A stretch of DNA of 64,000 nucleotides from Lolium rigidum (Eukaryota > Streptophyta > Magnoliopsida > Poales > Poaceae). Location of the stretch: contig NC_061510.1 of NCBI RefSeq assembly GCF_022539505.1, forward strand, positions 92,892,292 to 92,956,291, in the 5' to 3' direction. The notes below the pieces were generated by a model, which saw nothing but the letters and a program-made list of their open reading frames with translations, was not told where the DNA came from and did not search any database. Of this stretch, positions 23,801-35,773 are shown piece after piece. The first letter of the stretch is position 1. Every line of letters begins with the position of its first letter. The position numbers and the translations under genes are program-made.

Positions 23801-23935
23801 TATGCCTAACTAGTGTAAACAAGAAACCAAATGTCGCAATTGCAGAGTCTAAAGGAAATAGCTTCGAGCACACACACAATAGCGCCAGAAAAGTACTGTT
23901 ACCTGGAACCGAAGTATGAGTGCCTTTTACCTTTC

Positions 23936-24060
23936 CTCCCCGGCAACGGCGCCAGAAAAGTGCTTGGCGCGTAGTTGACGAGGGAGGAAAAGTGCTTAGT
24001 TGCCGGGCTTGCCAATGTGTGAGTGCCGTTTACCTTCCCTCCCCGGCAACGGCGCCGGAA
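23936..24060 (-). promoter_or_regulatory. Duplicated tRNA-Asp-type primer-binding region
   Basis: The plus-strand block CTCCCCGGCAACGGCGCC occurs at about 23,937-23,954 and again at 24,040-24,057. The spacing is 103 bp and the flanks are alike (GAGTGCC..TTTACC before, GAAAAGTGCTTG after). The minus strand reads GGCGCCGTTGCCGGGGAG, complementary to tRNA-Asp. The copy nearest the LTR (24,068) is the usual priming position. A third partial copy (GCGCCAGAAAAGTACT) is at 23,882. Confidence 0.75.
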
Positions 24061-24067
24061 AAGTGCT

Positions 24068-25586
24068 TGATGTCTACGGGTGCTTCTATTCTTGTAGACA
24101 GTGTTGGGCCTCCAAGAGCGAGAGGTTTGTAGAACAGCAGCAAGTTTCCCTTAAGTGGATTACCCAAGGTTTATCGAACTCAGGGAGGAAGAGGTCAAAG
24201 ATATCCCTCTCATGCAACCCTGCAACCACAAAGCAAGAAGTCTCTTGTGTCCCCAACACACCGAATAGGTGCACTAGTTCGGCGAAGAGATAGTGAAATA
24301 CAGGTGGTATGAATAAGTAGTAGCAACGGCACCAGAAAAGTGCTTTGCCCGGAGACGAGTAAACAAGCAAGTAGTAACGCAGCAGTAGTAACGCGAAGAA
24401 AACAAGTAAACAAACAGACGATACCAGTATTTAGGAACAAGGCCTAGGGAATAGACTTTCACTAGTGGACACTCTCAACATTGATCACATAACGGAATAG
24501 ATAAATGCATACTCTACACTCTTTTGTTGGATGATGGACACCACTAACTGTGTAGGATTACACGAACCCTCAATGCCGGAGTTAACAAGCTCCACAGTAT
24601 TCGATATTCATGTTTAAGTAACCTTAGAGTGCAAGAAAGATCGACACTACTAAACCAAGTACTAACATAGCATGCACACTGTCACCTTCATGCTTATGTA
24701 GGAGGAATAATACACATCAATACTATCATAGCAATAGTTAACTTCGCAATCTACAAGAGATCATGATCATAGCCTACGCCAAGTACTCACACGGTGCACA
24801 CACTGTCACCTTTACACACGTGGAGGAGGAATAGAGTACTTTAATAACATCACTAGAGTAGCACATAGATGAATAGTGATACAAAACTCATATGAATCTC
24901 AATCATGTAAGGCAGCTCATGAGATTATTGTATTGAAGTACATAGGAGAGAGATGAACCACATAGCTACCGGTACAGCCCCGAGCCTCGATGGAGAACTA
25001 CTCCCTCCTCATGGGAGCAGCAGCGGTGATGAAGATGGCGGTGGAGATGGCAGCGGTGTCGATGGAGAAGCCTTCCGGGGGCACTTCCCCGTCCGGCAGG
25101 GTGCCGGAACAGAGACTCCTGTCCCCCAGATCTTGGCTTCGCGATGGCGGCGGCTCTGGAACTTTTCTCGTACCGTGGCTTCCTCCTTAAGGGTTTTCGA
25201 TGCGTGGGGCTTTATATAGGCGAAAGGGCGGCGTCGGAGGGGCACCGGGGTGCCCTCACCACCAGGTGGCGCGGCCGGGCCCGGGCCCGCGCCCAGTGTG
25301 GTGTGGGGCCCCACTGGCCCATCTCCGGCCCCTCTTCGGTGATCCGGAAGCTTCCGTGAAAAATAGGAACCCGGGCGTTGATTTCGTCCAATTCCGAGAA
25401 TATTTCGTTACTAGGATTTCTGAAACCAAAAACAGCAGAAAACGAGAACCGGCACTTCGGCATCTTGTTAATAGGTTAGTTCCAGAAAATGCGTAAATAC
25501 GACATATAATGTGCATAAAACATGTAGGTATCATCAATAAAGTAGCATGGAACATAAGAAATTATCGATACGTTGGAGACGTATCA
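24068..25586 (-). repeat. Nested alpha element 5' LTR
   Basis: This is the 1,519-bp partner of 19,006-20,521. Its left edge TGATGTCTAC is the LTR's 3' end in element orientation and its right edge is ACGTATCA. The promoter TATATAAAG is at 25,210-25,218 (minus). Confidence 0.95.
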
Positions 25587-25591
25587 CCTTA

Positions 25592-26355
25592 CATGATTGA
25601 GATCCATATGATGAGCTTTGTAATCTAGATGTAGTTATGCTATTCAAGTGGATTTTACTTATGTGATCTCCGGAGACTCCTTGTCCCACGTGTGTAAAGG
25701 TGACAGTATGTGCACTGTGTGGGTCTCTTAGGCTATATTTCACAGAATACTTGTTCACTGGGTTATGATTTGAGTTGGATGTCTCTATGAAATTGTGGTG
25801 TGCTAGTACCTCCTATGAATGCTCAAAGTGACAGCGTGGGGTGTTATTAGTACTTGGGAATACATCTTTAAGGTTTGCTTTTTCATCTCTACACGGTGAA
25901 TTAGTGTTCGTTATCCAGCCAGAGAGTAATTCAGAATAGCATAGTGAAGTGCTTATATTTATATTCAATTATGATTGCATTGTTGAGAGTGTCCACTAGT
26001 GAAAGTATGATCCCTAGGCTTTGTTTCCAAATACTGCAAACATCGCTTGTTTACTGTTTTACTGCATCTTTACTTCCTGCAATATTACCACCATCTATAC
26101 CACCTGTGTTTTACTATCTCTTCGCCGAACTAGTGCACCTATACATCTGACAAGTGTATTAGGTGTGTTGGGGACACGAGAGACTTCTTGTATCTTAATT
26201 GCAGGGTTGCTTGAGAGGACTATCTTTGACCTCTACCTCCCCGAGTTCGATAAACCTTGGGTGATTCACTTAAGGGAAACTTGCTGCTGTTCTACAAACC
26301 TCTGCTCTTGGAGGCCCAACACTGTCTACAAGAATAGAAGCACACGTAGACATCA
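25592..26355 (+). repeat. Outer alpha element 5' LTR, second part
   Basis: It continues from 19,005 and ends GTAGACATCA at 26,355, ten bases before the primer-binding site. It matches 30,559-31,324. Confidence 0.9.
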
Positions 26356-26365
26356 AGCTATTTTC

Positions 26366-26440
26366 TGGCGCCGTTGCCGTGGAGGTAAGGTAAAAGGTAT
26401 TCAATCCTCCGACTACTAAGCTATTTCCTAGCATTGTTGC
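26366..26440 (+). promoter_or_regulatory. Outer alpha element primer-binding site with degenerate second copy
   Basis: TGGCGCCGTTGCCG at 26,366-26,379 follows AAGCTATTTTC. The context recurs about 60 bp on as AAGCTATTTCCTAGCATTGT then TGCCGG, a decayed second copy. This parallels the duplicated site in the nested alpha element. Confidence 0.7.
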
Positions 26441-26526
26441 CGGTGTGTGAGTGCTCGAAGGTATCTCTTTTAGATTCTGCAATTAAATCTTTTTGTCTCT
26501 TGTTTTTATTTCACTAGTTAGGCTTA

Positions 26527-27311
26527 ATGGAAAACAACAAAAATATTAGAGATCTTTATAATATTTATCTTGAGTTAGGACATGAGGTGTTTGAAGAGAA
26601 AATTAAAAAACCTATGGAGCTTTATATGCATGCTAATGGCAATGTTATTAGTATGAACTCTTTGAACACTATTATTGCTAATTCTATGGAATAATTTAAG
26701 CTTGGGGAAGCTGGTTTTGAGGAGCATGATATTTTTAGTCCCCCAAGCATGGAGGAGAAAATTTACTTTGATGATACTTTACCTCCTATATATGATGTTT
26801 GCAATGATGAATATGATATTTTCAGTCCACCTACTATTGAGGAGAAAATGATTACAATATGCCTCCTATATATGATGATTATGGTGATGAGAATAATAAT
26901 GATAGCTATTTTATTGAATTTTCTCCCACTACAATTAATAGTAATGATTATGCTTATGTGGAGAGTAATAATTTTATGCATGTGGCTCATGACAAGAATG
27001 CTGTATGTGATAGTTATATTGTTGAGTTTGTTCATGATGCTACTGAAAGTTATTATGAGAGAGGGAAACATGGTTATATGCATCTTAATAATATTAAGTT
27101 TCCCCTCTTTATGTTGAGAATATTGAAGTTACTCGTGTTTTATCTTCCTATGCTTGTCACTTTGTTCTTCATGAATTTATTTGTATACAAGATTCCTTTT
27201 CATAGGAAGTGGGTTAGGCTTAAATGTGTTTTGTATTTGCTTCTTGATGCTCCTTTTGCTTCATTTTCTATTCTCGCGAGAGCATCATTAAAATTGCTGA
27301 GCCCATCTTAA
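26527..27311 (+). pseudogene. Broken copy of the alpha-element membrane-segment ORF
   Basis: This is homologous along its length to the 236-residue ORF at 23,090-23,800, sharing KLGEAGFEEHDIFSPPS, LPPIYDD, DSYIVEF and the hydrophobic LVFYLPMLVTLFFMNLFVY run. The start ATG is at 26,527. An in-frame TAA at 26,692-26,694 and a frameshift between about 26,845 and 26,859 break it; the remainder is open to 27,311. The N-terminus differs from the nested copy in sequence but not in general character. Conservation of the motifs despite the breaks suggests the ORF was under selection before this copy inserted. Confidence 0.75.
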
Positions 27312-27342
27312 TGGCTATAAAGAAAGCACTTCTTGGGAGATA

Positions 27343-29890
27343 ACCCATGTTTTTATTTTTTTTACTACTGTATTGTTGAGTCTTGGAGGTTGTTACTACT
27401 GTAGCAACCTCTCCTTATCATGTTTTTGTGCCAAGTAAAGTCTCTATGGTAAGGTTGATACTAGATTTGGATTACTGCGCAGAAACAGATTTGCTGTCTG
27501 TCACGAATGTGCGTAGATCTCTCTGTACAAAAATCAAAAAATCTTCCAATTTACGTGTGTGATCCTCAGATATGTACGCAACTTTCATTAGTTTTGAGTT
27601 TTCCCATCTGAGCAAGTTAAGTGCCTCAGAAAATTCGTCTTTACAGACTGTTCTGTTTTGACAGATTTAGCCTTTTATTTCACATTGCCTCTTTTGCTAT
27701 GTTGAATGGATTTCTTTGTTCCATTAACTTTCAGTAGCCTTGGGTAATGTCCAGAAGTGTTAAGAATGATTATGTCACCTCTGAACATGTGAATTTTTGA
27801 TTATGCACTAACCCTCCAATGAGTTTGCTTAAAGTTTGGTGTGGAGGAAGTTTTCAAGGGTCAAGAGAAGAGGATGATATAATATGATCAAGAAAGTGAA
27901 AAGTCTAAGCTTGGGGATGCCCCCGTGGTTCATCCCTGCATATTTTAAGAAGACTCAAGCATCTAAGATTGGGGATGCCCAAGGCATCCCCTTCTTCATC
28001 GACAACTTATCAGGTCACTTCTAGTGAAACTATATTTTTATTCCATCACATCTTATGTTCTTTACTTGGAGCGTCTGTGTGCTTTTATTTTAGTTTTGTT
28101 ATTTTCATTCTCTGAATAAAATAGGATCCTAGCAATCCATGTGTGGGAGAGAGACACGCTCCGTTTTTTCATATGAACACTAGTGTTCTTTGTTTTTACT
28201 TTTAATGTTCAATGGCGAAAGTTGATCGCTTCACTTGTTGTTATTTGGTTGGAATCAGAAAATGCTTCATATGGTTTTGAATAATTTGATACTTGGCAAT
28301 TGTTTTGAGCTCTCATAGATCATGTTTAAGCTCTTGCATCATGTAGTTTAATCTATTAGTGGAGAACTACCATAGAGCTTGTTGAAATTTGGTTTGCATG
28401 ATTGGTCTCTCTAAGGTCTAGATATTTTCTGGTAAAAGTGTTTGAACAACAAGGAAGACAGTGTAGAGTCTTATCATGCTTGCAATATGTTCTTGTGTAA
28501 GTTTTGATGTAACTGTTCATACTTGTGTTTGCTTCAAACAACCTTGCTAGCCAAAGCCTTGTACTGAGAGGAAATGCTTCTCGTGCATCCAAACACCTTG
28601 AGCCAAAACCCATGCCATTTGTGTCCACCATAACTACCTACTATGTGGTATTTTTCTGCCATTCCAAAGTAAATTACTTGAGTGCTACCTTTAAAATTTC
28701 ATTCCTTTGTCTTTAGAATATATAGCTCATGGGAAAATAGCTTAAAAACTATTGTGGTGATGAATATGTAGCTATGTATCTTAGTTCTTATAAGTTGCTT
28801 GTTGAGCGGTAACCATGTTTCTGGGGACGCCATCAACTTCTTACACCTTTGTTGAATATCATGTGAGATGCTATGCATGTTCGTCTTGTCTGAAGTAAGG
28901 GTGATTTACCATGATCAAATGGTTTGAGTATGCATATGTTAGAGAAGAACATTGGGCCGCTAACCAAAGCCATGTATCATGGTGGAAGTTTTCAGTTTGG
29001 ACATTCATCCTCAATCTCTCATGAGAATATTATCTGTTGTTGAATGCTTATGCATTAAAGAGGAGTCCATTGTCTGTTTTCTATGTTGTCCCGGTATGGA
29101 TGTCCTAAGTTGAGATTATTCAAAAACGAGAAATCAAATGTGATTTATCTCCTTGGACCTTTGTACAGGCGGCATAGAGGTACCCCTTTGTGACACTTGG
29201 TTGAAACATATGTTATGCAATGATAATCCATGTAAATCCAAGCTAATTAGGACAAGGTGCGAGCACTATTGGTATTCGATGCATGAGGCTTGCAACTTGT
29301 AGGAAGTTTTATGCATAACACATATGAATTATTACTACCGTTGACAAAATTGTTTCTATGTTTTTAAAATAAAAGCTCTAGCACAAAAATAGTAATCCAT
29401 GCTTCCCTCTGCGAAGGGCCATTATTTTACTTTATGTTGAGTCAGTTTACATACTTCTTTCTATCTTAGAAGCAAACACTTGTGTTAACTGTGTGCATTG
29501 ATTCTTACATGTTTACTTATTGCACTTGTTATATTACTTTATGTTGACAAATATACATGAGATATACATGTTACAAGTTGAAAGCAATTGCTGAAACTTA
29601 ATCATCCTTTGTGTTGCTTCAATGCCTTCTACTTTGAATCTATTGTTTTATGAGTTAGCTCTTATGCAAGTCTTTTTGATACTTTTCTTGAAAGTACTAT
29701 TCATGAAAAGTTTTGCTATATGATTCAGTTGTTTAGTCATTGTCCTTACCATTGCTTTGAATCACTTCATTCATCTCATATGCTTTACAATAGTATGATC
29801 AAGATTATGTAAGTAGCATGTCACTACATAAATTATTCTTTTTATCGTTTACCTACTCTAGGGCGAGTAGGAACTAAGCGTGGGGATGCT
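27343..29890 (+). other. Shared 3' internal module (outer alpha element), non-coding
   Basis: This is the plus-strand counterpart of 1-2,763, 20,522-23,040 and 60,073-62,590. It ends in the polypurine tract AAGCGTGGGGATGCT just before the 3' LTR. No gene is recognised. Confidence 0.7.
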
Positions 29891-31324
29891 TGATACGTCT
29901 CCAACGTATCTATAATTTCTGATGTTCCATGCTACTTTCATGACAATACTCACATGTTTTATACATACTTTACATTATTATTATGCATTTTCCGGCACTA
30001 ACCTATTAACAAGATGCCGAAGCGCCAGTTCCTGTTTTCTGCTGTTTTTGGTTTCAGAAATCCTACAAAGGAAATATTCTCGAAATTGGACGAAATCAAC
30101 GCCCAGGGTCTTATATTTCACGGAAGCTTCCAGAGAGCCAGAGAGGGACCAGAGGGGAGCCCTGGGGGCCCCACCCACATGGCGGCGCGGCCAAGGGGGG
30201 GGGGCGCCAGCCTATGGGGGGGCCACCCCCTGGCTCCTCCGAGGCTGCCCTTCCCCTATAAAGTCTCTCCGCCTCGAAAACCCTAAAAACATAAGCCACG
30301 GGACGAGAAAAGTTACGCAGCCGCCGCCATCGCAAAGTCAAGTTCGGGGGACAGAAGTCTCTTTTCCGGCACGCCGCCGGGACGGGGAATTGCCCCCGGA
30401 ATCCATCTCCATCGCCACCACCGCCATCTTCATCGCCGCTGCTATCTCCCATGATGAGGAGGGAGTAGTTCTCCCTCGAGGCTGAGGGCTCTACCGGTAG
30501 CTATGTGGTTAATCTCTCTCTCATGTACTTCAATACAATGATCTCATGACCTGCCTTACATGATTGAGATCCATATGATGAGATTTGTAATCTAGATGTA
30601 GTTATGCTATTCAAGTGGATTTTACTTATGTGATGTCCGGAGACTCCTTGTCCCACGTGTGTAAAGGTGACAGTGTGTGCACCGTGTGGGTCTCTTAGGC
30701 TATATTTCACAGAATACTTGTTCACTGGGTTATGATTTGAGTTGGATGTCTCTATGAAATTATGGTGTGTTAGTACCTCCTATGAATGCTCAAAGTGACA
30801 GCGTGGGGTGTTTATTAGTACTTGGGAATACATCTTTAAGGTTTGATTTTGCATCTCTACACGGTGAATTAGTGTTCGTTATCAAGCCAAAGAGTAATTC
30901 AGAATAGCATAGTGAAGTGCTTATATTTATGTTCAATTATGATTGCATTGTTGAGAGTGTCCACTAGTGAAAGTATGATCCCTAGGCCTTGTTTCCAAAT
31001 ACTGCAAACATCGCTTGTTTACTGTTTCTATCGCATCTTTACTTCCTGCAATATTACCACCATCTATACCACATGTGTTTTACTATCTCTTCGCCGAACT
31101 AGTGCACCTATACATCCGACAAGTGTATTAGGTGTGTTGGGGACACAAGAGACTTCTTGTATCTTAATTGCGGGGTTGCTTGAGAGGACTATCTTTGACC
31201 TCTACCTCCCCGAGTTCGATAAACCTTGGGTGATTCACTTAAGGGAAACTTGCTGCTGTTCTACAAACCTCTGCTCTTGGAGGCCCAACACTGTCTACAA
31301 GAATAGAAGCACACATAGACATCA
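29891..31324 (+). repeat. Outer alpha element 3' LTR
   Basis: 1,434 bp from TGATACGTCTCC to GTAGACATCA, followed by TSD AAGCT. It contains TATA box CTATAAAG at 30,256-30,263 and the empty site (CCTTA, 30,554-30,558) for the element inserted in the other LTR. Confidence 0.95.
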
Positions 31325-31366
31325 AAGCTTTCCAGTCTTACGCTTAGTAATCTCGAGACGAGATTA

Positions 31367-31385
31367 TTTTAAGGGGGGAAGGATC
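31367..31385 (+). promoter_or_regulatory. LARD-B polypurine tract
   Basis: TTAAGGGGGGAAGGATC lies immediately before TGTAACACC at 31,386. A G-rich purine tract at this place primes plus-strand DNA synthesis and marks the start of the 3' LTR. Confidence 0.75.
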
Positions 31386-32899
31386 TGTAACACCCCAACT
31401 TTTGCAAACCTTGTTAAGTGTCCAGAGTGCAAAAATCTGGGGGAACAAAAACTTTTCTAAAAGCTAATTAAGATGAATTGCCTTGGTATGCTTGTAGATG
31501 TATTGCCTTAATTTGTTGGTTCAGATAAATTTGTCTTGAGTTACCTCACAGCATAACCCTTCTAGGGGTAAAACCATCTAGCGACCTACTAACTAAAACC
31601 CTTCTATTTGTGGAACCATGAATTCACCTATCTTGAGATCATCTCTGTGATGCACTTTAGCTCACCCCATCCTTAATTGAAGTTTTGAAAATCATCTGCT
31701 CCCAAATCCATCTCCCTTTTGTCCTCTAGCCAAGTACCCTAGAAAACAACTCCAAAAATTGACTAAGTCCTAAAACTATTACCAGGTTCCATTTTGGAGC
31801 CTATGGATTAAGCTACCCCTTGCCATCGAAGGAAATGCACTTGGTATTAGACCTACCTTGTCTTGAGAACTTCCCAACCATACCCTTCCCTTGGATCAGA
31901 TCACTCATACACCCACTTATCCTTGATGGTTTTGAGGCCAAGTCAAAAATCTGTTTTTGGCAGGCTTAAAAGATTCAAACTTTGGCAGTTGATCTCTAAG
32001 CATCCACAAGCTGTTATTGGTGATATCTAGGCATGGATCTCATCTATGCAAACCCCTCTACAATTTCCACGTCTTGCATGAACCAAGATACCCTTGCAAC
32101 CTATATTTTCCACTTGATCTTGTACACTATCCAATATTTAAACTTAAGATCACTTATTCCACTTTTACCTCTTGTTTTTCTTTAATCCAAGTTTAATCTT
32201 CACAAAACCAAGTGTGGAAATGATTGTTACATTATGTGGTGATCATCTACCCTTGAGATCATATTTCCCAAATTTATTCTCACTTTCTTTTAAAGAAAAT
32301 TTCCAAAACCCTATTTATTTTCTTCTCTAGATTTAACTACAAAACTACTTTTAGTTTTATTAAACCTTTTCAAATTATTTCTTCACATAAAACAAGGGAA
32401 TGAGATTGGTATGTTTGTCATCTTATTTCCACCCAAAAATAATTTCTATATACTTATCCTCTTGGTTCTATTTTCTTTTTGGACAAAATGCATGTTATGG
32501 TACTTGTACCATTTCTTGCTTATTTTAAGATTTGAGAAAATCTACCTTACTTAACAAAGTGAGTAGGTTTTTTTTAATTCTATTTTCTACCTTGCTTCTC
32601 TCAACATTTTCAACTTCCATTCCGATCAATTTCCTTTCCAATTGTTCATAGACATTGAGGTGATTCCAATACCTATCTAAATAAATTCATATTTGGAGGA
32701 CAAACCTTATTGCACCTTATGCACATCCTTGATTTTTTTACCAGCCACTACCATTCCACTAGTCCTTGATGTGATCAAATAATCATTTGATGAATCCAAT
32801 GATTAATGCCCGTTTCCCTCTCTAGGTCTCTAATTCTTCTCAAATCAACCTCAAAGCCACCTTTGCATCAAACCAACTTCAGCTCCACTTAACCCTTGA

Positions 32900-34500
32900 T
32901 TTGTTTTGCAAAGGTGCATGCCATCTAGGCCATGCAAGTAAGAGAGAAGTGGTCGGCCCTTGCCAACCATGATGCATGTGCATCCCTCCTTCCCTTTCCT
33001 TCTCTTTCTCATACATGCTTTGACTTGTCAAGGGGATATCACGAGCCTACACCACCCCTGCATCATATCCTTCTCTCTCTGGTCGATCCTGGCACCTGCT
33101 ACAATACCCACTTGTTCTTTTCTGTTTGGAAACCATGCATGGCCGGAGAAAACATCTTGAAAGAGATGGTGGCCTCACTCTCTCCCTCTCACCCCAAGCC
33201 AAACAAATAGACAACACTACACCTGCAACCCTCCTGCACCACCAGCACGCAGGGCACCGCCCCCAACTAGCCCAAACCCCCACCTCTCTCTCGTGTGCCC
33301 TGGTGCACCGATGGCATGCTCGGATGCAAACGTGCTCCTCTGCCCGAGCCACCTCGCCACTAGCCTCTCCTTGCTATCCCTAACCAAACTAGCATGGACC
33401 CTCTCCATTGTCTTCTTCCTCCTGGCCGCGATCAAGCCCTCTCTGGATGCTGACACGGCATCGAACACCTTGTGTGCGTCCGCTCATCGACCTCCCTCCG
33501 AGCTGACAGGGCCTCCCCCGACCTATCCTCTCGCCTCAGGGCTCCCCTCGCCCCTCTGAACTCTCTGGAGCAGCCCCCGCTCCCCTTCTTGTCCCCTTCC
33601 CGCTGACCGTGGTCGCCGCCCTTGATCGCCAACCCACGGATGCCACGTCGTGGCAGTACACCGACCGGTTCGTTGTTAAGAAACCAAGCCTTCCTCACCA
33701 TAGCTTCCCACTCGCTCTCCCCTCCCTCCTCACAGACCACCCTGAGCAGTCCCTGCTCCACCTCTCCCTTGGACCGACGAGGAAAACGAGCATGAGCTCG
33801 TCTCATTTCCAGCTGCTCGTCGCCGGCGAAGGCATCAATTTTTTCCGCTCTCTCTCCCTGTCTCTTCATCTCTGTTCCTATTCCTGAGCTTAGGACACCC
33901 TCCTCTCTGTTCAGGAGCCCGCGATGACGCTGTGACGTCGACCTGCCCGTGCCACGGACGTCCCCGATGCCATGCTCGCCAACCACCGCGAGCACGTCCG
34001 AGACTCAGAGGAGCGCCACCGCAATTCTCCCACGTACCCACTGTCTCTGCGTCCCCTCTGTCATCTCCAAGCCCCTCGGAGATCGCGCGGAGGTCCACTC
34101 CTTCAGCGTTCGCCCGTAGCGGAGCTCGCCCTCGTCATCACAATCTCGGCCGCGTCGTCGGCATGGCTCTCGCATGCAAGCTCCCGAGCACCCCCTGCAC
34201 GACCCGGACCCTCCGCCACCACCTGCATCTTCCCCGAGCCCTGTGGTGAGCTCTGCTTCCTCTCCCCCATCTCTAGGTAGCTGCAGCGCCGCCGTTCTCT
34301 CGTCACCGTGGCCGGGCGAGCCAGCAAACGTTGGATCAGCGATCCACGGGTGCATGCAGCCTGGCCCATGCTTAGTTGCATGGCGGCGGCCCCGCATGCC
34401 AGCCTGGCCGGCATGTCCGAGCGATTTGAAATTGCCGGCTCCCGCACAGCCCGGTAGAGCTGGGCCGAATCTGGCCAGCCCAGAGATTCGGGACCCTCCC
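32900..34500. other. GC-rich exon-like block inside the LARD-B LTR
   Basis: Composition shifts sharply to GC-rich with many CpG and CT-rich runs, unlike both flanks. Open frames of 80-212 residues exist on both strands at the same place, the usual sign of stop-poor GC-rich sequence rather than coding. It could be a promoter and leader region or captured host sequence; I cannot assign a protein. Confidence 0.4.
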
Positions 34501-35752
34501 CTTCTTCTTTTTATTCCCTGTTTAAATCTGCCAGACTGTGCTGCTGTATGTTTTGTAAATCTGTAAATTCCTCGGTGACCCAAATTTGATGATTCAAATT
34601 TCTGTGTGCTCGCTAACAAAATCCTAACCACTAATAATTGCATGCATGTGCTATTTGTAGGTATATCTGAGTAGATAAATCAAAGACTAGAATGTTGCAG
34701 TTTTGATAGTTTATTTAGTATGTCCTTTTTATAAATCCGTTTTGCTTCAGGTTTATTTTGGTGTGCAGTAGAAGTAAATATCTTTATTTTGGCACTAGTC
34801 TCATATGCAGGAGCTTCCTGGATTTGAGTTTATTTACAAAACAAGTTTTGTCCATATAGTCAGCAAATGAATTTTAATTTTAAAAATACAAATGTTTTTG
34901 AAACAAATCCAACTGCTCCCGGTAGATATAGCTATAGAGTAATTTTGTGCCAAAGTAAATATTTTTCAGAGTTGTAGTTTAGCTCTAAGGATTTTATTAC
35001 TGAAACAGAACACTTTTCAGTGTCTGATTTTTTTTAATTTATTTACAAATCATAAAAATGCCAAACCAGTGGGTTAGATCACATTTAGCTTTAGCTATCC
35101 ATGGGTATGCTTGGCTCTGGTTGATGATGCTCTGATACTGGTGTGCCTAGCTGTTTATGTTCTCTGGTTTCTGTCTTGTTTAATTTGTCTAGGTTATTTA
35201 AAAACTTATTTTCATGTGATTCTTGTGCATGTGTGCTCTACATGTTGTTAGATTTCTGTAGGTATGCTGCATGTATTTTTGTGATTCACAAAAAGATTTA
35301 GGCCATTTAAATGGTTCCCAAGTCATTTCTGGAATTGTAAAAACCACATCTTTTGTTTTAAAAACCGTAAAATAGTGAAACCACTTTAGTAGCTTGTGTT
35401 TATGAACCTTTACATACTGTGATTTTACCAAAATTTTGTGTGCATCATTCTGGAGTGGCTTATTAAATTGATGCTAGTGCTGATTTTACACATAGGGAAA
35501 TTGTGTTGTTTTTGTTTAAAATGTTTTATACTGAACTGTGGCACCAGACCACTTCTGGTGGCTTCCAAAAGTCGTTAGCCGCTAGTGCTTAAGTAGTTTA
35601 TGCCTTGTTGAGAGGCAGATCCTTTTTAGCAAATAAATGTTCTGTTAAGGCCCTTTTCCAGTAACGATAGAAATAGTTCTTTTATAAACCATCTTGCCCG
35701 AGGTGCTTTTTGTTTGATGTGATTAGTGCCTCTGATTGAGTGGTTGCTACTA

Positions 35753-35773
35753 GTTGTGTGTGTGTGTGTGTGT
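35753..35773. repeat. (TG)n microsatellite
   Basis: An uninterrupted run of about ten TG dinucleotides within the LARD-B LTR. Confidence 0.9.

Larger units (their letters stand above)
19006..25586 (-). mobile_element. Alpha-type LTR element nested in the LTR of its own family (minus strand)
   Basis: This is a complete element of 6,581 bp with a perfect CCTTA TSD (19,001-19,005 and 25,587-25,591). The uninterrupted target survives in the host element's other LTR at 30,554-30,558. The 3' LTR is 19,006-20,521 and the 5' LTR 24,068-25,586, about 98 percent alike by eye and so fairly recent. The internal region of 3,546 bp encodes one intact ORF of 236 residues (23,090-23,800) and no gag, protease, RT or integrase. 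The primer-binding region is duplicated. A PPT-like CCCCAAGCTTA (minus TAAGCTTGGGG) adjoins 20,521. The element depends on another retroelement's enzymes. Confidence 0.95.
18338..31324 (+). mobile_element. Alpha-type TGATACGTC-family LTR element (outer copy, plus strand)
   Basis: This is a complete element with perfect TSDs AAGCT (18,333-18,337 and 31,325-31,329). The 5' LTR is 18,338-19,005 plus 25,592-26,355, split by the nested alpha element. The internal region is 26,356-29,890 and the 3' LTR 29,891-31,324 (1,434 bp). The primer-binding site at 26,366 is tRNA-Asp type (TGGCGCCGTTGCCG). The PPT before 29,891 reads AAGCGTGGGGATGCT. Its own coding capacity is one broken ORF of unknown function (26,527-27,311). 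There is no gag, RT or integrase, so it is non-autonomous, probably gypsy-class by PBS type. Confidence 0.9.

Noticed and set aside
33432..34643. Several overlapping ORFs of 90-212 residues on both strands
   Set aside because: They sit in a GC-rich, stop-poor block of an LTR, overlap in many frames and show no domain; no frame stands out as coding.
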